DNA of 64,000 nt from Dyella choica (GCF_003977665.1 NZ_RYYV01000001.1:248001-312000); one strand, 5' to 3'; positions 52,083 to 63,452 are shown, counted from the first letter of the stretch. Program-made: numbers and translations. The notes: a model not told the origin generated them from the sequence alone.

Positions 52083-52316
52083 CGCATCCTGAAGGCAAAG
52101 AGCTTAGGATTTTGCATAAATCAAAGAGGAGCGTCCAACGCCTGCTGCGCTCCGCCATGTCCATCCGAATTCGGGCCAGTGCCCCATCGCAGTGCTGACA
52201 AAATGACCAAATCGATCTCGACGAATCAGCAACCTATCGGGCGTATCCCATCCACGCGCTTGCGATCGTCATGAACGCCGGTCAAGCTTGCGCGCCTTTC
52301 AACCCGCGGAGCCGCC

Positions 52317-52595
52317 ATGTCCAAGCCAACCAACATCCTGCAGATCCTCCCCGCCACCGGCTGGGTCGCCGTCTATGACGAAAGCGGCGAGGAAAGCGCT
52401 GCCGCCCTGGTCTGTTTCGCCCTGGTGGAAACCCTCGACAACGGCAGCAAGACCCAGGCAGTGCGCCCGATGTGCGCCGACGGCAAGCGCATCGCCTTTG
52501 CCGACGAAGCCGCCAACTTCGTGCGCGTCGAGGAACTGGCCCAGTTCGAGGAAGACGAAGAGGACGAGGAAGAAGAGGAAGACACCGAGGCCTGA
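52317..52595 (+). CDS. small acidic hypothetical protein
   Basis: 92 aa. The first two thirds form a possible beta-rich domain (ILQILPATGWVAVYDESGEE, ALVCFALVETLDNGS, RPMCADGKRIAFADEAANFV). The C terminus is a run of glutamate and aspartate (about 20 acidic residues from position 72). I recognise no family; similar short proteins with acidic tails are common conserved hypotheticals in Xanthomonadales. GCGGAGCCGCC precedes the ATG. It stands alone, upstream of typA, with a REP-like pair between. Confidence 0.72.
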   Translation: MSKPTNILQILPATGWVAVYDESGEESAAALVCFALVETLDNGSKTQAVRPMCADGKRIAFADEAANFVRVEELAQFEEDEEDEEEEEDTEA

Positions 52596-52608
52596 ACCGC
52601 CAAGAGGC

Positions 52609-52674
52609 GTAGGCTGGGGTACCAATCCCAGCCTTACCACGGCTTCCGGCGCCGGGATTGCCATCCCGGCCTAC
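52609..52674. repeat. REP-like palindromic pair
   Basis: GTAGGCTGGGGTACCAATCC-CAGC and GCCGGGATTGCCATCCCGGC-CTAC with an 18-base spacer. In the right arm both CTGGGAT and its partner have changed to CCGGGAT/ATCCCGG, a paired change that keeps the hairpin. Confidence 0.85.
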
Positions 52675-52822
52675 CGGCCTCGATGCACAGGGGCCCGGAG
52701 GGCGTGGGAAGCGGGGTTAAAGCCCCCGGCAAGCAACCTGTCACATAACCCCGTATAATCCACAGGTTAACCCTGACCCAACCTATCGCGGCGGCCCCAT
52801 GGCCCGCCCAAGTCCGGCACTC

Positions 52823-54652
<1,830 letters not shown>

Positions 54653-54656
54653 ATGA

Positions 54657-54682
54657 AGGGCCGCCGCAAGGCGGCCTTTTTA
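54657..54682 (+). terminator. intrinsic terminator of typA
   Basis: GGCCGCC-gcaa-GGCGGCC followed by TTTTTATTTC, a few bases after the typA stop codon. Confidence 0.92.
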
Positions 54683-54707
54683 TTTCACGGATCTACCTAC
54701 GCCTTTA

Positions 54708-54747
54708 CCTCACCGTCATTCCGGCCTGCGCCGGCATGACGGTGAGG
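54708..54747. repeat. CCGTCATTCC-family hairpin
   Basis: CCTCACCGTCATTCCGG-cctgcg-CCGGCATGACGGTGAGG, a 17-bp stem with one mismatch. The same CCGTCATTCC core recurs at 15084-15202 and 60301-60341, forming a second repeat family next to the CTGGGAT family. Confidence 0.8.
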
Positions 54748-54770
54748 CGGGCTCAACCTATCATTGACCC

Positions 54771-56114
54771 ATGAGCGCAACGTTGATTCGTCGCCGCAAG
54801 ATCGTGTCCTGCCTGCTGCTCGCTGCCTTGCCGCTGGCCGCGCACGCTGACGACGCGCCGCTGTTCATCCCCCAATGGCTGGGCGCGCAATACACCTTCG
54901 TCGACCAGCACCAGTCACGCGTGCATTCGCCCTACTCCGGGCCGCTCAGTCTGAAGGCAGAGGGCTCGACCGCACGTTCGCACACTTTCGGCGCCTACTT
55001 CGGCATCGCCCTGCCCTGGCATCTTGAGTACTACTGGGACGTGGAGATGTTCAAGGGCGAAGGGGTGAGCAATGCCACCGGGCTGGGTGGGCTCACCAAT
55101 GGCGACATCATTCGCTCCGGCGTGGCCAGCCTGGGCAAGCGGCCGTATGTGGCGCGCGATTACCTGCGCTGGGTGCTGCCGCTGGGCGATGAAACCGCCG
55201 AGGTGGTCCGCGGCCAAGACCAGTTGCCCGGCCATCAAGCGATTCGGCACATCGAAGTAAAGATAGGCTTGATGGCTGTCAACGACGACTTCGACAAGAA
55301 CCGCTACGCCAATTCAACGCGTACGCAGTTCATGAACTGGTCGCTATGGAACAACACGGCTTGGGACTTTGCGGCCGACACGCGCGGCTACACCGACGGC
55401 GTCATGATCGGCTGGATGATGCCGGGTTGGGCATTACGCTACGGTATCTACCGCATGCCGGCGGAAGCGAACGGACAGGCGCTGGTGAAATCGCTGGGCG
55501 TTGCCAGCGGGCAGCAGCTTGAGTTGACGTTACAGCCTCATCCTGACGGCTGGGCATTGCGCTTCCTTGGCTACTACAACAAAGGCAGCCTCGGGATCTA
55601 TCAGCAGGCGATCCAGATCGCGCAGCTGACCGGCCAGTCGCCGGACGTGCATGCGGAGGATGCTCGCGGCCGGCACAAGTTTGGTTTCGGCATCAACGGC
55701 GAACTGCCGGTGGCGGACAACGGCGACACCGGCTTTTTCATGCGCGCCGGCTGGAATGACGGACACACCGAGTCTTTCAATTTCACCGAGGTCGACCGTC
55801 TGCTGAGCGGCGGCTTCCAGCTATCCGGCGCGCACTGGCATCGTTCCGACGATCGGCTTGGCGTGGGCATCGCCGTCGAAGGACTTTCGCGCGTGCATGC
55901 GCAGTATCTGCAGATAGGGGGCGATGGTTTCCTGCTAGGCGACGGCACTCTGCGCTACGGTCCGGAGCAGATCGCCGAGGTGTACTACAACATCGCGGTG
56001 TTCGATCAACTCACCCTCAGCCCGGATTTGCAGTTCATTCGCAACCCCGGCTACAACCGGGACCGCGGCCCGGCACGGTTCGCCGGATTGCGCGCGCATC
56101 TCCAGTTTCCGTAG
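54771..56114 (+). CDS. OprB-like carbohydrate porin
   Basis: 447 aa. A signal peptide (IVSCLLLAALPLAAHA) precedes a beta-barrel-like protein ending in aromatic FP after alternating strands. AQYTFVDQHQSRVHSPYSGP at the N terminus and YYNIAVFDQLTLSPDLQFIRNPGYNRDRG at the C terminus match the OprB family, where the block DLQYIRNPGGN is the most conserved part. It would be an outer-membrane channel for sugars. It converges on a beta-galactosidase and a TonB receptor locus, so uptake of galactosides is a reasonable guess. Its TAG stop is the first TAG of the REP-like repeat that follows. Confidence 0.8.
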   Translation: MSATLIRRRKIVSCLLLAALPLAAHADDAPLFIPQWLGAQYTFVDQHQSRVHSPYSGPLSLKAEGSTARSHTFGAYFGIALPWHLEYYWDVEMFKGEGVSNATGLGGLTNGDIIRSGVASLGKRPYVARDYLRWVLPLGDETAEVVRGQDQLPGHQAIRHIEVKIGLMAVNDDFDKNRYANSTRTQFMNWSLWNNTAWDFAADTRGYTDGVMIGWMMPGWALRYGIYRMPAEANGQALVKSLGVASGQQLELTLQPHPDGWALRFLGYYNKGSLGIYQQAIQIAQLTGQSPDVHAEDARGRHKFGFGINGELPVADNGDTGFFMRAGWNDGHTESFNFTEVDRLLSGGFQLSGAHWHRSDDRLGVGIAVEGLSRVHAQYLQIGGDGFLLGDGTLRYGPEQIAEVYYNIAVFDQLTLSPDLQFIRNPGYNRDRGPARFAGLRAHLQFP

Positions 56115-56205
56115 GCTGGGATGACAATCGTAGGCTGGGTTGCTAAACCCAGCATTGCCATGCATGCAAGTCGCGCGATGCTGGGATTGTCATCCCAGCC
56201 TACGC
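56111..56205. repeat. composite REP-like element with stop codons for both flanking genes
   Basis: A truncated arm GTAGGCTGGGATGACAAT (56111-56128) is followed by a full pair, CGTAGGCTGGGTTGCTAAACC-CAGC and ATGCTGGGATTGTCATCCCA-GCCTAC. The TAG at 56112-56114 ends the porin gene, and the TAG on the other strand at 56200-56202 ends the GH35 gene. The left arm CTGGGTT-GCTA-AACCCAG is a paired variant. Confidence 0.88.
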
Positions 56206-58074
56206 CAACCGATCCGTGCACCGGATCGCCGTCGGCATCACCCGGTGCATATCGAATACCAATAGTTCATTGCGTCCGCGCCACAGCCAGGGCCCCGGAC
56301 AAAACAGGCGCTGTTGCGGCCCGATGCGCCAATAGCGCCCCAGCAGATGGCCATTGACCCACAGATAGCCTTTGTCCCATTCGCTCATGTCGATGTAGCA
56401 ATCGCCCACTTTATCGAGCGTAACGACGGCCTTGAAGAACAGGCCGGGCCGCAACCGCGAAGGTGAATTCGCGTCCATCGGCGGCAAGCCCGCAATATAG
56501 GCCTCGTCCAGCGGCAGGCTGTGCGCCTGCCAGCCATGCAGTTCCTCGCCGTCCAGCGTTACCGCGCCCACGATGCCTTTGAAGTCGTACATCGCCTGGC
56601 CGTAGCCCACATGGCCGAAGCTGTCCACCAGGACATCCACCGTCGTGCCCGTACCGTTCGCCGGCGGCGGAATATCGACATAGTTCTTCACGTGCAGGCC
56701 GGGTTTGTTGACCCGCGACACGTAGTCCAGGTACTTGCCATCGGCGAATACGGTGCCGTAGTCGCGCAAGCCCTCCATGTTGAGCATGCCGCCGCTCAGC
56801 AACGTCTTGCGGTACACCACCATGCCCTGGTTCTGCGCAAACAGGATCTCGTTCGGATCGGGCTTCTTCACCAGCCGCGACGGCAGGGGAAGGTTGTCCC
56901 AGAGAGAGGCAAACGGGCGCGCCATCACCTCGGCGAAATGCGCAATAGGCGGCGGAGGCGGCGGTTCCGGGATGGCATGCTTCAGATGCGCCGCAATAGC
57001 AATGCGAAAAGCGTGGTAATCCGGTGTGACCTCGCCACGTTCGTTGATCGGCGCGCCGTAGTCGTAACTGGTGATCACCGGCTCGAAATTGGCGTAATCG
57101 TTGCGTGCATTGGCGCCCGCGGTAAAGCCGAAATTGGTGCCGCCATGCACGACATACAGATTGAAAGAGCGGCCTTCATCCATCAGCTTGCGCAAGGTCG
57201 GCAGGTAGGTGCCACGCTGGAAAGCCGGGTCGCCCCAATGCGTGAGCCAGCCGGGATAGCCTTCGCTCATCCACACCGGCGCCTCGCCGGCCAGCGCCTG
57301 GGCAGCGGCGAAATCGGTGTCGCCATCCAAGCCCAATGCCGTGCCCGGCACGTAGGTGCCTGCCTTCTGCAACTGGCCGAGGCCATCGGCGATGGAGAAC
57401 GGGCCTTCGATGCCCTGCGCCTGCCACATCGTCTTCAGGCGCTGCAGGTAGGCCAGATCGTGTCCGAACGAGGCGTACTCGTTCTCGATCTGCGCCATCA
57501 GGATCGGCCCGCCCTGATTCGCCATCAGCGGCGCGATCTTCGGGCCGACCGCATCCATGTAGCGTTGTACGGCCTGCATGTAGCGCGCATCGTCCTTGCT
57601 GCGCACGCGGATGGAAGGGTCGCGCAGCAGATAGGGCGGCAGGCCGCCCAGGTCCCACTCCGCGCAAACGTAAGGACCAGGGCGCAGATACACCCACATG
57701 CCATCCTGCTGGCACATCTTGATGAAGCGCACGAAATCGCGCCGCTCGGTGGTGAAATCGAACACGCCCGGCTCGCTTTCGTAGTAGTTCCACATCAGGT
57801 AGACCGCGATGGTATTGAGGCCCATCGCCTTGGCCATGCGAATGCGGTGCTGCCAGTATTCGGCCGGGATGCGCGAGGGGTGCATCTCGCCGCTGCGGAT
57901 CTGGAACGGGGCGCCGTCGAGCAGGAATTGCTTGCGGCCGAGTTCAAAGCGGTGGGGTTTGCCGTCGGGTGAGGGCTCAACGGAAGGCTTGGCTCTGGTC
58001 TCAGCTTCGGCCATCGGCACGCTTGCCGCCAGCGGCGTCAGCACGGCGAATCGAAGAAAATCGCGTCGTTGCAT
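56200..58074 (-). CDS. GH35 beta-galactosidase, Tat-type leader
   Basis: 624 aa. The leader MQRRDFLRFAVLTPLAASVP fits a twin-arginine signal. The GH35 domain starts around 46 (LLDGAPFQIRSGEMHPSRIP) and shows IAVYLMWNYYESEPGVFDF, RPGPYVCAEWDLGGLPPYLL and the acid/base in GGPILMAQIENEY (Glu199). The nucleophile is in WMSEGYPGWLTHWG (Glu271). C-terminal jelly-roll domains end with a galactose-binding-like fold (WDKGYLWVNGHLLGRYW). It would release galactose from non-reducing ends of plant or bacterial glycans. It is downstream of the alpha-galactosidase-like gene on the same strand. Confidence 0.93.
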   Translation of the reverse strand: MQRRDFLRFAVLTPLAASVPMAEAETRAKPSVEPSPDGKPHRFELGRKQFLLDGAPFQIRSGEMHPSRIPAEYWQHRIRMAKAMGLNTIAVYLMWNYYESEPGVFDFTTERRDFVRFIKMCQQDGMWVYLRPGPYVCAEWDLGGLPPYLLRDPSIRVRSKDDARYMQAVQRYMDAVGPKIAPLMANQGGPILMAQIENEYASFGHDLAYLQRLKTMWQAQGIEGPFSIADGLGQLQKAGTYVPGTALGLDGDTDFAAAQALAGEAPVWMSEGYPGWLTHWGDPAFQRGTYLPTLRKLMDEGRSFNLYVVHGGTNFGFTAGANARNDYANFEPVITSYDYGAPINERGEVTPDYHAFRIAIAAHLKHAIPEPPPPPPIAHFAEVMARPFASLWDNLPLPSRLVKKPDPNEILFAQNQGMVVYRKTLLSGGMLNMEGLRDYGTVFADGKYLDYVSRVNKPGLHVKNYVDIPPPANGTGTTVDVLVDSFGHVGYGQAMYDFKGIVGAVTLDGEELHGWQAHSLPLDEAYIAGLPPMDANSPSRLRPGLFFKAVVTLDKVGDCYIDMSEWDKGYLWVNGHLLGRYWRIGPQQRLFCPGPWLWRGRNELLVFDMHRVMPTAIRCTDRLA

Positions 58075-58106
58075 GAATCCCTTGTCCTCGGATTAACCTG
58101 CTTGCG

Positions 58107-58229
58107 CCCTCCCCTGCTTGCAGGGGAGGGTCGGGGTGGGGTTGCACGAGCTTGCCTCGCAATAAAAATTCACCGCGAGGTTGCTTCACCCCACCCCAGC
58201 CCTCCCCTACTACACGTAGGGGAGGGAGC
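58107..58229. repeat. 123-bp composite repeat, copy 1 of the CAZyme locus
   Basis: It begins with CCCTCCCCTGCTTGCAGGGG-AGGG, continues with TCGGGGTGGGGTTGCACGAG-CTTGCC, then CACCGCGAGGTTGCTTCACC-CCACCCC. It closes with CCCTCCCCTACTACACGTAG-GGGAGGG. GGGGTGGGG and CCCCACCCC form an inner inverted pair. It sits between the GH35 gene and the alpha-galactosidase-like gene. A close second full copy is at 63597-63723. Confidence 0.85.
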
Positions 58230-58261
58230 CAATGCGCAAACACAGAGCGCCCGAGCGTACC

Positions 58262-60268
58262 TCAAGGCGTCAATTCAAGGGTCAATACTTCAAACGGAGC
58301 CAGCGTGACGGTACTCACATGATCGGCATCGAGCTGCCCGGGCACATCACGGCCACTCTTCCACACATCGCGCACGGTGAATCGGCGCGCCGCGCCTTGC
58401 GGCAATTCGAGTTGGCGCTGCAGGTCGATCACCATTATTTGCGGATGCGCATCCGGATTACGCAGGGTGACGATGGCCTTGCCCGGCGACCATGCCGCCC
58501 AGCCATACACATCGAGCCGCCCGGGATCGCCGCCGATCCAATGCGAATCCCGCAACACGTCCGCATTCGCGCGCGACCACTTCGCCGCCTCGGCCAGTAC
58601 ATCCCAGTCGTTGCTGCTCAGCAGCGACGGGGTGATGTACATCTCCTGCAATTGCGTGCCGGTAGCGAAGTACGAACGCACTTCGTTGGCGAAATCATGC
58701 CCAGGGTCGGTATTGAGCCGCTTGTTCATCTGCGCGTAGATGATGCCGTGGAGCATCAGCGAGTTCAGTGAATACAGTGGCCCCTGGATCACGACGTTCT
58801 CGTAAGTCTGCTGGTCGCGATAGGTGATCCACTGCTCACGCTCCGTGCCCACGCCCGTATGCCAGTCGTCCTCGCCGCCGCGCCAGATCGAATCGGCGTA
58901 GCGCAGCCAGAACGGCGAGGCCCAGGTGCCGGTGGTGAGGTTGATGAAGGTATCGGGCTTGGCGCTGCGGATATCGCCGATCAGCTCGATCGCCGCGGCG
59001 AAATCGCTGTCGAAGCGGCTGCCGGGGAATACGCTGTCCGCATTGCCGGTGCCGTCGAACTTGAACTGGTTGATGCCGTCGTTGCCAAGCAGCCCAAGCA
59101 CCACGTCATGAAAGCGCTGGTAATACTTCGGCCCCGACAGCGCCAGGCCATCGTTGACGATCTCGTAACCGGCCGCCTTGCCGTTCCTTACCCGCTCTTC
59201 CTTAGGCTTGCTGTAGCCGCCCCACGGCGACAGCCACATGCCGGGCGCAGCGCCGTATTTGGCGGCTGCTTCACGCAATGGCACGAAGTCATGCGGGAAA
59301 TCCTTGCTGAAATGCCAACTGCCGGAACGGTCATCCCAGCCGTCGTCGAACAGGAAGGAATCCTGCTTCACTCCGCGCTTCACGCCCAGTTCCTCGCCGA
59401 AGGCATGGATGCGATCCAGCGCCTCGGCCTCGTTGTAGGGCGTGAAGTAGCCGATGTCGTACCAGGAGTTGTAGTGCAGGAACGGCCGATACGGATGCGC
59501 CCGCTCGCGCTCCGAGTAGGCGGCGAAATCGCGGCGAAGCTGACCGTCGCGCACCACGCCTGCCACGGCCGAGTAAGTGATTGCCTGCCCTTTGCGCAGC
59601 GGCAGGCTGCGCGCCATCGACAAGCTCACATGCTTGCCCCGCACTTCGCTATCGGACAGCGGATTTTCCAGCCCCAGGTACATGTTGCCCGCCACTACCG
59701 GCGAGCCTTTCACCACACCATCCACCTCCGCATGGTCGGCGCTGGACGGCAGCAGGGAAACGCTGGTCAACGGTTCGTCCTGCTTCAGCGCCGTGATCGT
59801 TACGATCTCGCGCAGATAAGGAGAACCTTGGCGCTGCACGAGTTGCCATTCGACGCGAAAGCGGCCGTCGGCGTCGCCGAAGGTGGCGCTGATAGCCTTG
59901 CCGGGGAGACGATCGGCGAGCCTGGAAGCCTTTGCATCACTGGATAGTGCGTGTTCCGTTGGCGGCGCCAGCAGATGCATGTCGCCGGCCTTGATGGATT
60001 GCTTATTGGGCAACAGCAGGGCGAAGAGGTCATCCACCTTCAGCACCTGCCCGTTGTCGCGATCAGTGATCGTGATGTCGGCAAGCTTCCCGCCGGCCAC
60101 GTTCCAATGCGCCTCGATGGCGGCGTTGCCGAAGCCTGCCTGGTCTCCCGTGGCGGCGTAGGCAGGTGCGCCTGCGTTGAGGATGAGGGCGTCATTGGCA
60201 TGCGCCAGCCCCATCCATGCGCACAGCAGGCCCGCAGCGAGCGCTTTCTTGTAGTGTGTTCGATACAT
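58262..60268 (-). CDS. clan GH-D alpha-galactosidase-like glycoside hydrolase
   Basis: 668 aa from the ATG at 60268 with AAGAGG upstream. A signal peptide (ALAAGLLCAWMGLAHA) leads to a beta-sandwich N domain (about 30-245). A TIM barrel follows (FLHYNSWYDIGYFTPYNE, SFLFDDGWDD, PGMWLSPWGGY) with the probable nucleophile Asp405 in INQFKFDGTGN. The FxDGW and KxDG blocks are typical of GH27/GH36-type enzymes. Homologues in Xanthomonadales are often labelled alpha-galactosidase or enterotoxin. It would act in the periplasm on alpha-linked galactose or GalNAc. The exact substrate is not fixed by sequence. Confidence 0.8.
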   Translation of the reverse strand: MYRTHYKKALAAGLLCAWMGLAHANDALILNAGAPAYAATGDQAGFGNAAIEAHWNVAGGKLADITITDRDNGQVLKVDDLFALLLPNKQSIKAGDMHLLAPPTEHALSSDAKASRLADRLPGKAISATFGDADGRFRVEWQLVQRQGSPYLREIVTITALKQDEPLTSVSLLPSSADHAEVDGVVKGSPVVAGNMYLGLENPLSDSEVRGKHVSLSMARSLPLRKGQAITYSAVAGVVRDGQLRRDFAAYSERERAHPYRPFLHYNSWYDIGYFTPYNEAEALDRIHAFGEELGVKRGVKQDSFLFDDGWDDRSGSWHFSKDFPHDFVPLREAAAKYGAAPGMWLSPWGGYSKPKEERVRNGKAAGYEIVNDGLALSGPKYYQRFHDVVLGLLGNDGINQFKFDGTGNADSVFPGSRFDSDFAAAIELIGDIRSAKPDTFINLTTGTWASPFWLRYADSIWRGGEDDWHTGVGTEREQWITYRDQQTYENVVIQGPLYSLNSLMLHGIIYAQMNKRLNTDPGHDFANEVRSYFATGTQLQEMYITPSLLSSNDWDVLAEAAKWSRANADVLRDSHWIGGDPGRLDVYGWAAWSPGKAIVTLRNPDAHPQIMVIDLQRQLELPQGAARRFTVRDVWKSGRDVPGQLDADHVSTVTLAPFEVLTLELTP

Positions 60269-60300
60269 GCAAAGCCTCTTTTCCAAGCTCATCGATTCAG

Positions 60301-60341
60301 GCCTTACCGTCATTCCGGCAAAGCAGGAATGACGGTAAGGC
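60301..60341. repeat. CCGTCATTCC-family hairpin
   Basis: GCCTTACCGTCATTCC and GGAATGACGGTAAGGC form a perfect 16-bp stem with a 9-base loop, just upstream of the alpha-galactosidase-like gene. Confidence 0.82.
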
Positions 60342-60364
60342 GATAACAAACATTGCCGCAAGAT

Positions 60365-60411
60365 GGCTTCACCCCACCCCAGCCCTCCCCTACTACACGT
60401 AGGGGAGGGAG
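60365..60411. repeat. right half of the composite repeat, copy 2 of the CAZyme locus
   Basis: GGCTTCACCCCACCCCAGCC-CTCCCC then TACTACACGTAGGGGAGGGA. It matches the right part of the repeats at 58107 and 63597 almost base for base, without the left part. It lies directly after the TonB receptor gene. Confidence 0.82.
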
Positions 60412-60419
60412 CGACATCC

Positions 60420-63400
60420 TTAGAACCGCTGCTGATACCGCATATACACGAATCTCCCCAGGTCATACGACGAGTTGAAGTCGAACGGCGTATCGCCGCT
60501 GGCGTAACCGCCATAGACGTTCGGGCTCACGCGATTGAAGATATCGTTCGCCCCCAGCGAGATGGTCGCATTCCACGGCGCATTCCAGTACACCTGCACA
60601 TCGTTGAAGGTCACCGACGGAACCTGCGTCTGCGGCATCACGCCCACGCCCGGCGCGTAGTAGTTCGGCAGCGTACAAGGAAATGCCGTAACCCCGAGCG
60701 AAGGATCGAACGCGCAGTTCGATTTGTAGGGTGAGAAGTAGCGCGCGGTCCAGCTGGCGCCGAAATCGTGCCAGCTCCAGTTCAAGGTCACATTGCCACG
60801 CAGGCGCCATGCGGTGTAGCCGTTCTGCGTATTGCCGTCCATGTACACGATATTGGAGCCGACCGTCGGCAGCATGTTGAAAGCCGTAATGTACGTGCCG
60901 TTCATGCTGATCTTAAAATCGCCGAAGCGCGTCTTCGGGAAGCGGTAATTGAAGGCGAAATCGTAGCCGCGCTCCTTCATCCAGCCGGCGTTGGTTTCCA
61001 GGTTCAGCAGATTGACGATCTGCCCGGTGGCCGGATCGCGCTGAAACTGGCCACAGGTGGATGTAAGGCTGTACTGGTAGCAATCGGCGATCAGCTGGTC
61101 ATTGCTGATGCCGGTGATCAGATTGCGGATGTTGTACGTCCACCAGTCGACGGTGGCATCGAAGCCGGGCAACCATGACGGACTGTAGACCAGGCCGACG
61201 TCGCCGTTATACGAAGTCTCCGGCCGCAGTTTGGGGTTGCCGCCGGTCCAGTTGGTGCTGGGCATATAGCCCGATCCACTGGGCCCGGTGATCGGAGCCC
61301 CATTGTTGTCGGTCTGGCGGAAGTTGGCCGGCACCCCCGGAATACCGCCGTAGCCGGTAAGACAGCGCTGCGCTACCAAGGTGTTTTGCCCGTAAGCCGA
61401 TGGACCGTACACGACATCGCATGGATCGGTGAAGGTGCCGGCGGGATAGCGTCCCTGGTACAGATCGTTGACCGTCGGCGCACGGAAACCCGTGCCATAG
61501 CTGGCGCGCACCAGCACGTCGTTGAACGGCTTCCAGGTCAGCTTGAACGAGCTGTTGGTGGTACTGCCGAAGTTGCTGTAGTGCGAATAGCGCGTGGCCA
61601 CGTCCAGGCTCAGGCTTTGTGCGCCCGGCAGGTCCTTCAACAGCGGCGCGTTGATTTCCGCATAAGCCTCGTTGAGGTTGTAGGCACCGCTGTTGGGGCC
61701 CACACCACCATCGGTGGAATAGCCGGCATAAGCGAATGAGTCAGGGCTGTCGTAACCGGATTCATCCCGGTGCTGAATGCCGGTAGAGAAGGTCAGCTCG
61801 CCTCCCGGCAGCTGGAGCAGGTCGCCACCGAAGTCCGCCGCCCACGCGCGCTCCTCGCTGCCATAACGTTCCACGCTGTTGATGCCGATGTAGCTGAGCA
61901 TCTGCGGCGTAAGCGTGGCTAGCGGATTGATCGGCACGCAACCGGCAATCACATTGCCCGGCGTACCGCACACCACCGTGCCGTTTTGCAGGAAAGACGG
62001 CCCCAGTGCGTTGGCGACATTGATCAGGTTGAAGTAACCCGTGCGCACATTCACGCCACTGATCTTGCTGTCATACATGTACACGTCCCAGTTGAACTCG
62101 TGCGAGCCCAGGCTGAACAAGCCATCCACGCCGAAGCCATAGCGACGATTCTTGGGATTGTTGTAGCTGCGATAGCTGTCTTCGGTGATGCGCTGGGCAA
62201 TCTTGAGATCCTTCACGCCGTACACAGGGTTGTAATAGCTGTACTGGGAAAGCAGCGAAGGGAAATTGCTGTTGGCGCCCATGCCCGAATAGAACAGCGG
62301 AGAGCCGGATTTGGCGTACTCGTAGTCCGCGTTGTAGCCGTAGTTGAACTTGAAGGTGATGTTGTCGGTGATTTTGTAATGCGTATCCAGGTACAGGTTC
62401 TTGGTCCTGTCGGCGGTCAGCACCATGCTGCGGCGGTCGGCGTTATTGTTGTAGTTCTGATCGCGAGGATCGACCACGTCGCCATTGGGTCCATGCGTGG
62501 AGAGTGAAAACGGATGGTAATCGGCCGGATTCATCGGATCGCCGCCCGGATTGAGCACCAGCCGGCCACCACCCGCGAACGAGGCCGGAGCGTTGCGGAT
62601 CTGCGGCTGCGGACCATATGAGTTGAGCCCGTAGTAGGGATGCTGCGCGGTATACGGATAGGCGGAGAACGGTCGGTCATTCGCCCATACCGGGCTCTGG
62701 TTCTGGTACGACAGGCTGAGCACGACACCAAACTTGTCGGTGCTCTTGCCCAGGGTGACGCTGCTTTGCGTCTGGCGGCCGTCACTGTGCGGCATGTATT
62801 CGCCGTTATACGTGTCCAGCTGGATGCCGTTGAAGTTCTTCTTGGTGATGATGTTCACCACGCCGGCGATCGCATCCGAGCCATAGACCGCCGAGGCGCC
62901 GGTGGCGAGAATATCGATGTGATCGACGACGGAGGCGGGAATCACGTTGATGTTGGTGTAGCCGCCATGCGCTGCGCCAATGCGCTGCCCATCGACCAGC
63001 ACCAGGGTACGCATCGCTCCCAGGCCGCGCAGGTCGATGAAGGAGCCGCCCTGGTTCGGACCGAGGTCGCCCGGCGCGGATCGGCTAAGGTCCGGCGGCG
63101 ACATCGACGATACGTTCTGCAACAATTGGCCAACGGTGGCGAAGCCTTGCTTCTGGATGTCCTGCGAGCTGATCGTCACGACCGGCTGGGCGTTTTCCAC
63201 ATCCACGCTGCGGATGTTGGAACCGGTTACCGTTACCGCTTGCAGGTTGACCGGCTTCTTGGGGGTGGTCTGGTCGGTGTCGCTGTTGGGCGTGCTGCTG
63301 GAAGCCGATGTGCTTTGTGCGTTGGCGCATCCGATGAAAGACAGCCCGGCCAGCACCAATGTGACTTGCCACGCCAGGTATTTTTTCCGGCAAGCCGGAC

Positions 63401-63452
63401 CCGTTGTGCCGCGCGTTGCTTCGCGGCATCCCATGTTGTTCGCAAACATCAA
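60420..63452 (-). CDS. TonB-dependent outer-membrane receptor
   Basis: 1010 aa. A long leader ends near ANAQS (about 46). The TonB box region is in NLQAVTVTGSNIRSVDVENA, followed by the plug domain (about 80-215): VTISSQDIQKQGFATVGQLL, GGSFIDLRGLGAMRTLVLVD-GQR and VVDHIDILATGASAVYGSDA-IAGVVN. A 22-strand barrel completes the protein, ending in FVYMRYQQRF with the required terminal Phe. The GSNIR subclass is common in Xanthomonadales and Sphingomonads for carbohydrate uptake. The gene lies with galactosidases in one orientation, suggesting import of galacto-oligosaccharides by TonB/ExbBD energy. No FecIR-type regulator is adjacent. Confidence 0.93.
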   Translation of the reverse strand: MMFANNMGCREATRGTTGPACRKKYLAWQVTLVLAGLSFIGCANAQSTSASSSTPNSDTDQTTPKKPVNLQAVTVTGSNIRSVDVENAQPVVTISSQDIQKQGFATVGQLLQNVSSMSPPDLSRSAPGDLGPNQGGSFIDLRGLGAMRTLVLVDGQRIGAAHGGYTNINVIPASVVDHIDILATGASAVYGSDAIAGVVNIITKKNFNGIQLDTYNGEYMPHSDGRQTQSSVTLGKSTDKFGVVLSLSYQNQSPVWANDRPFSAYPYTAQHPYYGLNSYGPQPQIRNAPASFAGGGRLVLNPGGDPMNPADYHPFSLSTHGPNGDVVDPRDQNYNNNADRRSMVLTADRTKNLYLDTHYKITDNITFKFNYGYNADYEYAKSGSPLFYSGMGANSNFPSLLSQYSYYNPVYGVKDLKIAQRITEDSYRSYNNPKNRRYGFGVDGLFSLGSHEFNWDVYMYDSKISGVNVRTGYFNLINVANALGPSFLQNGTVVCGTPGNVIAGCVPINPLATLTPQMLSYIGINSVERYGSEERAWAADFGGDLLQLPGGELTFSTGIQHRDESGYDSPDSFAYAGYSTDGGVGPNSGAYNLNEAYAEINAPLLKDLPGAQSLSLDVATRYSHYSNFGSTTNSSFKLTWKPFNDVLVRASYGTGFRAPTVNDLYQGRYPAGTFTDPCDVVYGPSAYGQNTLVAQRCLTGYGGIPGVPANFRQTDNNGAPITGPSGSGYMPSTNWTGGNPKLRPETSYNGDVGLVYSPSWLPGFDATVDWWTYNIRNLITGISNDQLIADCYQYSLTSTCGQFQRDPATGQIVNLLNLETNAGWMKERGYDFAFNYRFPKTRFGDFKISMNGTYITAFNMLPTVGSNIVYMDGNTQNGYTAWRLRGNVTLNWSWHDFGASWTARYFSPYKSNCAFDPSLGVTAFPCTLPNYYAPGVGVMPQTQVPSVTFNDVQVYWNAPWNATISLGANDIFNRVSPNVYGGYASGDTPFDFNSSYDLGRFVYMRYQQRF

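Noticed and set aside
51564-52316. A genomic island around the GNAT gene
   Set aside because: Composition may be slightly less GC-rich, but there is no integrase, tRNA boundary, direct repeat or other foreign gene, so transfer is only a guess.
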